64,000 nt of DNA from Serratia ficaria (GTDB taxonomy: Bacteria > Pseudomonadota > Gammaproteobacteria > Enterobacterales > Enterobacteriaceae): assembly GCF_900187015.1 (NCBI RefSeq), contig NZ_LT906479.1:1054001-1118000 (forward strand), in the 5' to 3' direction. Within the stretch, counting starts at the first letter, position 1, and each line of letters opens with the position of its first letter. The notes beneath the pieces are model-generated. The model had not been told where the DNA came from. It saw nothing but the letters and a program-made list of their open reading frames with translations, and searched no databases. Shown here piece after piece: positions 28,118 through 35,908 of this stretch. The translations under genes were made by a program, and so were the position numbers.

Positions 28118-29716
28118 CTAGTTCAGCTTGGCCTTGGCGAAATCGCTGCCGTTCACGTCAACCACGTAGCCGCTGAGGTTGCCGCGGGTGGCGTAGAACA
28201 CCTTGCCGGTCGCCAGCGGCAGCCAGGGCACCTGTTTGGCGAAGATCGTCTGCGCCTGCCGGTAAAGCTTGGCGCGTTCTTCGGGCTTGCTGACCTGGAT
28301 CGCCTGCTGGATCAGCCGATCGTAGCCCTGGTCGCACCAGCGCGCGACGTTGGCGCCGCTTTGCACGCCGGCGCAGCCGAGCAGGGTGGCGAAGTTGTCG
28401 GGGTCGCCGTTATCCGACACCCAGCCGTACAGTGCGCTCTGCTGCTCGCCTTTGCGCAGCCCGGCCAGATACTGGCCCCATTCCCAGGTGACAATCTTGG
28501 CCTTCACGCCCACCTTGGCCCAATCGCTCTGGATCATCTCGGCGATGCGCCGCGAGTTGGGGTTGTAAGGGCGCTGCACCGGCATTGACCAGATGTCGGT
28601 CTCAAAGCCTTGTTCCAGCCCGGCCTGCTTCAGCAGCTCGCGCGCCTTTTGCGGATCGTAGGCGTATTCCGGCAGCTTCTCGTTGTAGCCCAGCATGCCC
28701 GGCGGCAGCACCGAATAGGCCGGGGTGCCGCTGTCTTTGAATACCGCGGCGACGATCGCCTTTTTATCCACCGCATAGCTCAGCGCCTGGCGCACCAGCA
28801 GGTTATCGAACGGCTTTTTCTGGGTGTTGAACGCCAGATAGCCGACGTTAAGGCCGGTAATGTTATGCAACTGCAGGTTTTTATCGGCCTTGATGGCGTC
28901 AAACTGCTCCGGCAGCGGGGCCGGGATAATCTGGCATTCGTTGGTTTTCAGCTTGGCCAGCCGGGTTTGCGGGTCCGGGGTGATGGAGAAGATCAGGTGT
29001 TTGCTGGCCACCTCGCCCTGCCAGTAGTGCGGGTTGGCCACATAGCGGATCAGCGAGTCCTGCTTGTATTGCTGCAGGGCGAACGGACCGGTGCCGATCG
29101 GCCAGTTGTCGACGTATTCCGGCGTGCCTTTTTTCAGCATCGCGTCGGCGTACTCCGCGGACAGGATCGAGGCGAAATCCATGCTCCAGTCGGCCAGAAA
29201 GGCGGCGTTGGGCTGGCTCAGGGTAAAGCGCACGTGGTTGTCGTCCACCGCTTCCACCTTGGTGATCAGCTTGTCCAGCCCCATGTCGGTGAAGTACTCG
29301 TAGTTGCCGCCGGACACCTTGTGATACGGATGATTGGCGTCCTTCTGGCGCATCACGGTGAACACCACGTCCTCGGCGTTGAAGTCGCGCGTCGGGGTGA
29401 AGTATTTGTTGCTGTTGAATTTTACGCCCTTGCGCAGCGTAAAGGTGTAGGTTTTGCCGTCCGGGCTGATGGCCCACTCGGTGGCCAGCGAAGGCGCCGG
29501 GGTTTTATCGCTTTCGCGCAGCGTCACCAGGCGGTTGTACAGCACCTGTGAGGTAGCGATAAAGGTCGGCCCGGAGGTGGAAAGCTGCGGGTTGAATGAT
29601 TCCGGCGACGCCACGGTGCAGTACACCAGGGAATCGGCGGCGGCCAGCGCGCTGCCGGCGCTCAGCAGGCCGGCGCTCGCTAGCAGCAAACCGGCGGTAG
29701 GGTGTTTTAATGGCAT
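28118..29716 (-). CDS. peptide/nickel-type ABC transporter substrate-binding protein, orphan
   Basis: A 532-residue periplasmic protein of the family-5 solute-binding type (DppA/OppA/SapA-like). The signal peptide ends at LSAGSALA. The family signature TYTFTLRKGVKFNSN and later segments GTGPFALQQYKQDSLIRYVANPHYW and RQALSYAVDKKAIV are present. The ATG at 29716 is preferred to the TTG one codon earlier. No permease or ATPase genes are next to it, so it must use a transporter encoded elsewhere, such as a Dpp-type one. A GC hairpin at 28086-28107 may end transcription. Confidence 0.92.
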   Translation of the reverse strand: MPLKHPTAGLLLASAGLLSAGSALAAADSLVYCTVASPESFNPQLSTSGPTFIATSQVLYNRLVTLRESDKTPAPSLATEWAISPDGKTYTFTLRKGVKFNSNKYFTPTRDFNAEDVVFTVMRQKDANHPYHKVSGGNYEYFTDMGLDKLITKVEAVDDNHVRFTLSQPNAAFLADWSMDFASILSAEYADAMLKKGTPEYVDNWPIGTGPFALQQYKQDSLIRYVANPHYWQGEVASKHLIFSITPDPQTRLAKLKTNECQIIPAPLPEQFDAIKADKNLQLHNITGLNVGYLAFNTQKKPFDNLLVRQALSYAVDKKAIVAAVFKDSGTPAYSVLPPGMLGYNEKLPEYAYDPQKARELLKQAGLEQGFETDIWSMPVQRPYNPNSRRIAEMIQSDWAKVGVKAKIVTWEWGQYLAGLRKGEQQSALYGWVSDNGDPDNFATLLGCAGVQSGANVARWCDQGYDRLIQQAIQVSKPEERAKLYRQAQTIFAKQVPWLPLATGKVFYATRGNLSGYVVDVNGSDFAKAKLN

Positions 29717-29892
29717 CAAGACGGGATTCTCTCTGGTTGGTTAGGGCCGTGAGGCGAACTGAGTTAACTATAGATAATGGATGGCGGGACGTGAACCTGT
29801 TCATTCTGTGCGGCGCCACCGTCGGCGCCATTGATCGTGGTTGCGGCGCAGATCTACACTGCGGGCACTTGCCCCATGTCCAAGGATTTGTC

Positions 29893-30474
29893 ATGACTTA
29901 TTTTCGTCCCGTCGCGCTCGAACACGCCAGCCGCCTGCTCAATCATGGTCCGACGGTGCTGATCACCAGCCGCAGCCGCGATGGCGCCAGGCGCAACCTA
30001 ATGGCGGCGGCCTGGTCGATGCCGGTGGAATTCAGCCCGCCGCGCATCGCCATCGTGGTCGACAAGGGGGCGCATTCCCGGCTGATGATCGAAGAAAGCG
30101 GGGCGTTCGGCATCTGCGTGCCGGCGGCGATGTTTATCGACACCACCTATGCGGTCGGCAGCGTTTCCGGGGCGGAGGAGGACAAGTTTTCCCGCTTCAG
30201 CATCACCGCAGTCCCCAGCGCCACCTTGAATGTACCGCTGATCGAGCAAGGGTGCGTGGCCTGGCTGGAGTGCCGGCTGCTGCCGGAGAGCGGGGCGCAG
30301 GAAAAATACGACACCTGCTTTGGCGAGGTGCTGAGTGCGGCGGCGGATGAGCGGGTGTTCCAGAATGGCCGGTGGAATTTCGCCGACGCCAATGCGAGCC
30401 TGCACACCATTCATCATTTGGGCGCCGGCAATTTTATTCGCAGCGGCGACACCCTGCGGGCCAAAGCGCCGTAA
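29893..30474 (+). CDS. flavin reductase family protein
   Basis: A 193-residue FMN-binding split-barrel protein. Typical features are TVLITSRSRDGARRNLMAAAWSMPVEFSPPRIAIVVDKGAHS (flavin-contact region), SGAFGICVP and the C-terminal IHHLGAGNFIRSGDTLRA. Such proteins reduce free flavin with NAD(P)H or act as flavoenzymes on small substrates. ATG at 29893 gives the family-like start MTYFRPV. It is convergent with the repeat-bounded lipase module, which begins 12 bases after the stop codon. Confidence 0.88.
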   Translation: MTYFRPVALEHASRLLNHGPTVLITSRSRDGARRNLMAAAWSMPVEFSPPRIAIVVDKGAHSRLMIEESGAFGICVPAAMFIDTTYAVGSVSGAEEDKFSRFSITAVPSATLNVPLIEQGCVAWLECRLLPESGAQEKYDTCFGEVLSAAADERVFQNGRWNFADANASLHTIHHLGAGNFIRSGDTLRAKAP

Positions 30475-30485
30475 GCGCGGCCGCT

Positions 30486-30555
30486 CGGCAGGGCGCAGCC
30501 GTAGCGGCAATTATTTATGGCGCTCGGGGTGGGTTTCCACCGGGCGTTTTGCCGG
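30486..30555. repeat. 70-bp direct repeat, copy A
   Basis: Identical to 33126-33195 at 69 of 70 positions (the difference is T at 30535 versus C at 33175). Copy B overlaps the 3' end of a small exported-protein gene; copy A is a detached duplicate of the same gene end, and the single difference is synonymous (GAA/GAG). The two copies bracket the lower-GC lipase/immunity module. Confidence 0.95.
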
Positions 30556-30626
30556 CCTGTGGCCGGCTTTATGGTCTAAGTGCTTCAAGCCCCGTACTGG
30601 GTATGCGCGTTGCAAATGCCTGGTTA

Positions 30627-31367
30627 TTATTGCTGCTTGATGCCTGCTTTAATTTTAATTAGCTTCTTGATGTACTCGTTGTTTTTATCTCCTTTCGATA
30701 TTTCCGCGGAAATCAAGGAGAGGAAACTGTCATTAAAATCATCTTTGGTTAATGGGTTCGCCCCGTTAGCCAATAAAACCTTAATGTGATCTGTGCTGCT
30801 ATTATACAATGCATTTATTAATGGGGTTCTATTCATTGCACCTTTGATATTGACGTCTGCTTTATAGGCTATCAACGCTTTTAATGTTTCGGTGTTAACT
30901 GATTGAAAACTTTTGAAAATTATTGGTTGATTGTTTATTCTGTCTCTTGCGTCAGGAGAAAGTCCCCCATCCAGCATGGCCTGTATCCAGACGCCTTTGT
31001 CAGCTTTTATAACAAATTCAGCAGGGCTACTTCTTCCTTCCTGCCTTGGCTGTAATGGATCGGCCCCCGCCTTTACCAGGTCGGTGATAATCTGAAGCCT
31101 TTCCGGCGTATTCTTGTCATAGATGGCATTATTTATCGCCCAGAACAACAGGGTAATTTCTGCCTTGGCCGGGCGATTTAACACATCGTTGTTTGCTGAT
31201 GGCAGCATCCTGTCCAACTGCTTTTTGTCACCATCATAAATGGCTTTGGCCATTTCCAGCTGTTGGCCCTCAAAATAATCTTGCGGCTGTAGATCCATAC
31301 CTTGTTCGCATCCCTGCATGATGAGCGTAGACAGCACCATAGTAATAATGAGAATGAGCTTTTTCAT
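30627..31367 (-). CDS. ankyrin-repeat lipoprotein, probable immunity protein
   Basis: A 246-residue lipoprotein with signal and lipobox LIMQGC (Cys20), then ankyrin-type repeats across residues about 60-235 (AEITLLFWAINNAIY, LVKAGADPLQ, MLDGGLSPDARD, LIAYKADVNIKGAMNRTPLINALYNSS, VLLANGANPLT). Its ATG overlaps the lipase stop codon as ATGA, giving tight translational coupling. An exported ankyrin lipoprotein behind a lipase is a known layout for T6SS phospholipase immunity proteins, which guard the periplasm. GC content is well below the flanking genes. Confidence 0.75.
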   Translation of the reverse strand: MKKLILIITMVLSTLIMQGCEQGMDLQPQDYFEGQQLEMAKAIYDGDKKQLDRMLPSANNDVLNRPAKAEITLLFWAINNAIYDKNTPERLQIITDLVKAGADPLQPRQEGRSSPAEFVIKADKGVWIQAMLDGGLSPDARDRINNQPIIFKSFQSVNTETLKALIAYKADVNIKGAMNRTPLINALYNSSTDHIKVLLANGANPLTKDDFNDSFLSLISAEISKGDKNNEYIKKLIKIKAGIKQQ

Positions 31368-32839
31368 ATTCTCCCCTTGATTGTGGCGATATCATCGTCT
31401 TTTTCATCTTCAATGCATCTTATCGCCTGATCTATACCGTGCTTGTCCAGCAATGAGCCGGTTCCGCCCGAAAGCGTGTGTTTTATTCCCGCAGCGTCGG
31501 GCGCCAGCATGGATAGCTGCTCTTTAGCGACTACGGCGGGCGGGTAGAAGTTGACATCTTTGGCATCTTCCCACCAATCAACTTCCTGCAGTTTAGTCAG
31601 CAGCTCTCCTTTCACGCGATAGGCTTGGATATTGTCCGTACTTCCTATTATCGAGCCACCATATTTTTCCACCGTCCCCGCATTCAGCCCCGCGGCATTA
31701 AACGTCCATGCCGGTTTGCCGCTGGCGATAGAGGCCGCAGAGGCCATGCCTCCTCCTAGAGAATGTCCGGAGATATCAACATCACCCTTAACAGCTTTAC
31801 CGATATCGACTGCTTTTTTGTAATACCCCGAGTTAAAACCTGCACCCTGAGCGCCATTATTTGCCCAGTCATCGAGATTGTTAACGCCTGACAGGTCACC
31901 TTTTAATAAGGCTTTTTGGGCCGCGCTCCTTATTCCTTCCGGGAACTCCGGTGCCCGGGATCCTCTGAATACCACCGTCGGATTCATCGCTTTGCCAAAG
32001 ATATTTTCGTCTGGTTGATAGACCCGAGCTAAAAAGCCTGGCGTATTCTCATCGTCATAAAGCATATCTTTGCTTAAGCCCAGTTTGCTCAACGCCCCAT
32101 CATTATTACTGATATCTTTCCAGCCTTCTGGTATGTCTGGAGAGCGCTCTAGCGGATTGGTGGTCTGGTAAATATTCCCAGCCAGCTTCGCCTTCTCGAC
32201 CGCCACGTTATTTTCTGCCAATCGTTGTGCCGCCATGCGCGCATCCGGGTAAATACTGCGGTTGCCCCGCCCTATCAGGTACTGGCGCTCTTGCCAACGT
32301 TCCGCCTTGGTCATCGGGCGGATGGCTTTCGCCGTGGCGGCGACGGCTGCTGCTGCCGTGGCTATTGCCTGCTGTAGTGGCGTGTTCCGGGTCGTATTCT
32401 GGCCCGCCGGCAGAACGGTCGGTTTTGCTCGGTAGCCATAGCGTCTGACCATGTCTTCGTAACGGGCTATCACGCGCTCGGTGGGATAGAGGGCCGGAAG
32501 CTGGCTGCCCGGGTAGCGTTGTAACCGGCCTTCCGTATTGACGTAAAATGCATTTTTCGTCGGCGACCAGGCCCCGAGCCTTTCATCGATTGCCAGCAAT
32601 CTACCGCAATTGATATCATCGAGCACCTGGCGTTTCATGGCCGCGTCCTCACGATAATCGGTTATGCCAATACCGGACTGGGTATTGCGGGTGATGTGAT
32701 GTCGGCTGCATATCGACATACCGGCCGCGCCGCCGAACAGGTAGTTGCGTTCCAACGCGTAACGAGCTTCCGCGGGGCCAAGTATCCAGGGAAAACTCTC
32801 CGGCGCTGTGTGTTCAAAGGTGAGGTAGGTCAGTTTCAT
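31364..32839 (-). CDS. lipase-family protein, probable T6SS phospholipase effector
   Basis: A 491-residue protein. Residues 1-200 have no recognised domain and include an alanine-rich stretch near 160-175. The C-terminal half is a class-3-type alpha/beta-hydrolase with nucleophile elbow GHSLGGG (Ser360) and a possible catalytic His in DKHGIDQ. There is no signal peptide from the ATG at 32839, consistent with T6SS delivery. The ribosome site is weak, and the start overlaps the stop of a short upstream frame. A lipoprotein-like segment lies just upstream in frames that do not connect. No vgrG, hcp or PAAR gene is visible. T6SS linkage is inferred from the immunity-like partner. Confidence 0.7.
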   Translation of the reverse strand: MKLTYLTFEHTAPESFPWILGPAEARYALERNYLFGGAAGMSICSRHHITRNTQSGIGITDYREDAAMKRQVLDDINCGRLLAIDERLGAWSPTKNAFYVNTEGRLQRYPGSQLPALYPTERVIARYEDMVRRYGYRAKPTVLPAGQNTTRNTPLQQAIATAAAAVAATAKAIRPMTKAERWQERQYLIGRGNRSIYPDARMAAQRLAENNVAVEKAKLAGNIYQTTNPLERSPDIPEGWKDISNNDGALSKLGLSKDMLYDDENTPGFLARVYQPDENIFGKAMNPTVVFRGSRAPEFPEGIRSAAQKALLKGDLSGVNNLDDWANNGAQGAGFNSGYYKKAVDIGKAVKGDVDISGHSLGGGMASAASIASGKPAWTFNAAGLNAGTVEKYGGSIIGSTDNIQAYRVKGELLTKLQEVDWWEDAKDVNFYPPAVVAKEQLSMLAPDAAGIKHTLSGGTGSLLDKHGIDQAIRCIEDEKDDDIATIKGRI

Positions 32840-32967
32840 ATCGAACCTGACCGCAGGCTGATTTTGATTGCCGCTACAGCCTGAAACGTACCGATAACAT
32901 AGTGGCGAAGAGAGCCAGGTTGGCCGCCATTCCTTGCCTCATCGAGATTTAGCGAACGATAAATCAT
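32836..32967 (-). CDS. 43-codon leader ORF overlapping the lipase start
   Basis: ATG at 32967 has an AAGGA site 6 bases upstream. The frame runs 43 codons and ends in TGA that overlaps the lipase ATG (ATGA). The peptide begins MIYRSLNLDEARNGG and I do not recognise it. It could be a translated leader that couples ribosomes onto the lipase gene, or chance. A competing reading of the same DNA is given among the findings. Confidence 0.35.
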   Translation of the reverse strand: MIYRSLNLDEARNGGQPGSLRHYVIGTFQAVAAIKISLRSGSI

Positions 32968-33125
32968 CGGGTGTCCTTATCTTCCATGTCACTGCAATAC
33001 ACCAAAGGGTGCGAGTGCCCATAAAATTATCACAATTCAATAAGGTGCTATATACCGATTATCAACATCCCCCGCGTCACGGCGGTGCCTCGATGAGCGT
33101 GATCCTGCTTGGCGGCCCGGGACGG

Positions 33126-33195
33126 CGGCAGGGCGCAGCCGTAGCGGCAATTATTTATGGCGCTCGGGGTGGGTCTCCACCGGGCGTTTTGCCGG
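33126..33195. repeat. 70-bp direct repeat, copy B
   Basis: Matches 30486-30555 (69/70). It covers the last 14 codons and stop of the small basic exported-protein gene plus 25 bases beyond it. It marks the outer boundary of the lipase/immunity module. Confidence 0.95.
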
Positions 33196-33357
33196 GCTCT
33201 TTTTAGGCGGGCGCGGCTTTTTATTGTGATGCGGTTTTTTCCGCACCTCTTGCTGCAAGCGCGGTTTATCGTGATGATCATTCACCGGCGGCGCGGAAAA
33301 AGCCTGTGCGCTGTTTAACGCCAGGACGGCGGTGATAATAAGCATTAATTTTTTCAT
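33151..33357 (-). CDS. small basic exported protein, His/Lys/Pro-rich
   Basis: A 68-residue protein with a signal peptide (MKKLMLIITAVLALNSAQA) and a mature part of about 48 residues rich in Lys, His, Arg and Pro (RKKPHHNKKPRPPKKSP), with no other domain. ATG at 33357 follows AGGAT. The function is unknown; histidine clusters could bind metal. Its last 45 bases belong to repeat copy B. It lies 74 bases downstream of a Gly-rich lipoprotein gene on the same strand. Confidence 0.65.
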   Translation of the reverse strand: MKKLMLIITAVLALNSAQAFSAPPVNDHHDKPRLQQEVRKKPHHNKKPRPPKKSPAKRPVETHPERHK

Positions 33358-33431
33358 TATTATATCCTGTGGGTTGGCTGCCAGGGGCGGAATAAAATGA
33401 ACAATAAAGCCCCGATGAAAGGGCTTGTTAT

Positions 33432-33569
33432 TTAGCGTGGGCCGTTGAAGTGATGGCCCGGGCCGCCGCGCCCGCCACCGCCACCGCCGCCACCCGGCGG
33501 TGGGAATAAGCAACCGGACAGCATGGCGCCAATGCACAGCGCGCTGACTAACATCAGAATACGACGCAT
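33432..33569 (-). CDS. small glycine-rich lipoprotein
   Basis: A 45-residue protein: signal MRRILMLVSALCIGAMLSGC with lipobox MLSGC (Cys20), followed by LFPPP, eight consecutive glycines and GRGGPGHHFNGPR. ATG at 33569 is preceded by AAGG. The mature chain is only 26 residues. The function is unknown; short Gly/His-rich lipoproteins of this type are easily missed by gene finders. It may form an operon with the basic exported protein downstream. Confidence 0.6.
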   Translation of the reverse strand: MRRILMLVSALCIGAMLSGCLFPPPGGGGGGGGRGGPGHHFNGPR

Positions 33570-33727
33570 AATATAACCTTAATAATAAAATCGAGGTGGA
33601 CAGTATCGTCCGCGGAGCGTCGGGTTGACAATAATGGGAATAGTATGGAAACCGCAAAGATTACGTAAGTAAGAATATTCTATATCGCCATATTGCCGGC
33701 TAATTCACCGCTCTTTTCATTTTTAAG

Positions 33728-34093
33728 CTATTTTTCTGCATCGTAGCGCTCACGGGCGGCATCCAACTCGGGAAAGTGGTGCTCGGCCCATTTATCCAGC
33801 GCCACCAGCGTATCTACCAGCGAATGAGCGACGGCGGTCAGGCGATATTCGACGTGCGCCGCCTTTCGCTCGCTGAAGTCCAGCCGTTCAATCAGGCCGC
33901 TGCGCTCCAGCTGCCGCAGCGTCTGCGTCAGCACCTTTTGCGAGATGCCCTCTATACGCCTCAGCAACTCGCCGTTGCGCATCGGGCGCGCGGCCAGCGC
34001 CGGCAAGATCAGCATGACCCACTTGCCGGAAATCAACGCCAACGCATCGCGCGCAGAACACTTGCTGGAATACACGTCGCCGGGGAACGCCAT
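33728..34093 (-). CDS. HxlR-family transcriptional regulator
   Basis: A 121-residue winged-helix regulator. The HxlR core is clear: DALALISGKWVMLILPALAARPMRNGELLRRIEGISQKVLTQTLRQLERSGLIERLDFSERKAAHVEYRLTAVAHSL, with Cys12 near the N-terminus, a position where relatives sense redox or electrophiles. It is divergent from a flavodoxin-fold quinone reductase gene 85 bases away, its probable target. This is a usual pairing for quinone or electrophile detoxification. Confidence 0.92.
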   Translation of the reverse strand: MAFPGDVYSSKCSARDALALISGKWVMLILPALAARPMRNGELLRRIEGISQKVLTQTLRQLERSGLIERLDFSERKAAHVEYRLTAVAHSLVDTLVALDKWAEHHFPELDAARERYDAEK

Positions 34094-34178
34094 AGGGTGG
34101 TTACCTCAAGGTGCGTAATTGAAAGCGGCTGCGGAAAACCCCAGCATAACAGCACACCCCCATTTTTGGAGAGGCATC

Positions 34179-34937
34179 ATGAACGTTCTGATTGTACTGG
34201 CTCATCCCGAAAAGCAGTCCTTCAATGCGCACCTGGCGGCCCAGGCGCGGCAGGTTTATCGGGCGCAGGGGCACCGGGTGACGACGATCGATCTCTATCA
34301 GGAAGACTTCGACCCGCGTGAAGCGGCGGGCAACTACGCCAACAGAAAGGACCGGGACAGGTTCGATCCGATGCAGGAGCAGCGCCACCACTGGGATAAC
34401 CGGGCCTTGCCGGCCGAGGTTCAGCGCCATATCGCGTTGTTGCGGCAGGCCGATCGGCTGATCCTGCAGTTCCCGTTTTGGTGGTTCGGCGCGCCGGCCA
34501 TCATTAAGGGCTGGATGGATCGGGTGTTCGTTTACGGCGGGTTGTACGACAGCCGGCATCGGCATGAAAATGGCGTGATGCGCGGCAAACGGGCGCTGCT
34601 GACCGTTACCGCCGGCGCCGCCGAGCAAGCCTGCGCACCCGACGGGCGAGATGGCGATATGCGGCTGATGCTGTGGCCGATCATGCACGCTTTGCATTAT
34701 ATCGGCTTCGGCATCCTCGAGCCTTTTCTGGTTTACGGGGTGCGCGGCGGGCTGGCCGCCGGGGAGCGGCAGGCGCAAGACCGCCGGCTGGCGCAGGTGG
34801 TGCGAGACTATCGGGCAAGACTGGCCGAGGAACGCAGCTGGCCGGAGGTGCCGTTCAACCGCAACGAGGATTTTACCGCCGAGCTGGCGCTGCGGCCCGG
34901 CGCACCGGAATACAGCCCGTTTGTCCGCCACCGGTAA
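34179..34937 (+). CDS. NAD(P)H:quinone oxidoreductase, flavodoxin fold
   Basis: A 252-residue FAD-dependent reductase of the NQO1/KefF/MdaB group. The opening MNVLIVLAHPEKQSFNAHLA holds the phosphate-binding loop. FPFWWFGAPAIIKGWMDRVFVYGGLY is the signature active-site segment, and LTVTAGAAEQA lines the flavin. The enzyme reduces quinones by two electrons. The start at 34179 follows GGAGAGG. It is divergent from and probably repressed by the HxlR protein. Confidence 0.9.
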   Translation: MNVLIVLAHPEKQSFNAHLAAQARQVYRAQGHRVTTIDLYQEDFDPREAAGNYANRKDRDRFDPMQEQRHHWDNRALPAEVQRHIALLRQADRLILQFPFWWFGAPAIIKGWMDRVFVYGGLYDSRHRHENGVMRGKRALLTVTAGAAEQACAPDGRDGDMRLMLWPIMHALHYIGFGILEPFLVYGVRGGLAAGERQAQDRRLAQVVRDYRARLAEERSWPEVPFNRNEDFTAELALRPGAPEYSPFVRHR

Positions 34938-34943
34938 CGCGCT

Positions 34944-35192
34944 CTAGTAGCCGGCTTTCAGCAGCTCTTCACGCAGATCGTCGATAATCGCCGGCTCGAT
35001 GTCCGGGAACTGCTGTTGAATATCCGCGATGGCTTCGGCCACGCTGGAGCCGGCGAAGGTGCCGGAGAAAGGCACCAGCGGCAAATTGGCGTCGCTGTCC
35101 GGCAGCTCGCCGCTGATGGTGCCGGTGATCATGCCCGCTTTCTTTTCCGCCGTGAGGTCATACTCCCCCACGTTTTTATCGATCGGTTTCAT
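34944..35192 (-). CDS. hypothetical 82-residue protein
   Basis: An acidic cytosolic protein starting MKPIDKNVGEYDLTAEKKAGMITG and ending in a helix-rich segment (SVAEAIADIQQQFPDIEPAIIDDLREELLKAGY). No family recognised. The start at 35192 is chosen over an upstream in-frame ATG because the extra residues look non-coding. It is convergent with the quinone reductase, 6 bases between stops. Confidence 0.6.
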   Translation of the reverse strand: MKPIDKNVGEYDLTAEKKAGMITGTISGELPDSDANLPLVPFSGTFAGSSVAEAIADIQQQFPDIEPAIIDDLREELLKAGY

Positions 35193-35399
35193 TGGTTGCC
35201 TCGGTGTCAGGGGGGCTCCGCGTCTTTCAATGTCCTGTCTAAAGCATAGTGTTTCAGCCGACAAATACCAATCGGTGTATATAATATTAATTTAAAACAA
35301 TACGCTATGCGTTATCTCGCCGATTGACGAGCGCCCCGCCGCCTTTATAATCGTGGGGCGTTAAAAGGACATTTCATTCGCTGATAAGGACTCGGAAAG

Positions 35400-35801
35400 A
35401 TGAGAATATTGAAAAGCGCCATGTTGCTTCCCTTGCTGGCGCTCGGCGCCTGCGCCAACCACGCCGGCAGCGCGGAGCAACACGCCAGGCACTACGTTTA
35501 CCAGACCCGCGACGATTTCGATCCGCAGTTCCGCACCGATGTTAACAGCAGCATCAAAAACGCCATTCCGATGTTCGAGCAATTCTACCAGCTGGGCAAA
35601 AAAGACCGGGCTGCGGGCGTGGCCCGCGGTGAAGCCCAGAAAAAAGCCGATTATCTGGCCAGCCCTGAATTCCAGCAGGGGATGGAGCGGAAGAGCGTAT
35701 TTATCAACCATACCTACAGCAGCACCGCCAATGCCAAATACAAGCAGGTATTGTCGCAGGAAGCGGTGGGCGCTTTCTGGGACGGCTACGAAGGGCGTTG
35801 A
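35400..35801 (+). CDS. Exc2-family lipoprotein
   Basis: A 133-residue lipoprotein with lipobox ALGAC (Cys18). The mature domain (QHARHYVYQTRDDFDPQFRTDVNSSIKNAI, then QFYQLGKKDRAAGVARGEAQKKADYLASPEF) resembles, from memory, the Exc2 group named after a plasmid entry-exclusion lipoprotein. On the chromosome its role is unknown. It is preceded by its own AT-rich promoter region and not linked to plasmid genes here. Confidence 0.7.
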   Translation: MRILKSAMLLPLLALGACANHAGSAEQHARHYVYQTRDDFDPQFRTDVNSSIKNAIPMFEQFYQLGKKDRAAGVARGEAQKKADYLASPEFQQGMERKSVFINHTYSSTANAKYKQVLSQEAVGAFWDGYEGR

Positions 35802-35908
35802 GCTTAATCCCACATAAACAACAGGTAATACAGGCTGGTCATCGGCCGCTTATTTGATTATAAACACCGCCGTTAAGGACGATGTCCAAATCTGAACCTG
35901 GAGTGTTT

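Noticed and set aside
33048..33281. Minus-strand frame overlapping repeat copy B and the small exported gene
   Set aside because: Out of frame with the signal-peptide-bearing gene, which is the better interpretation.
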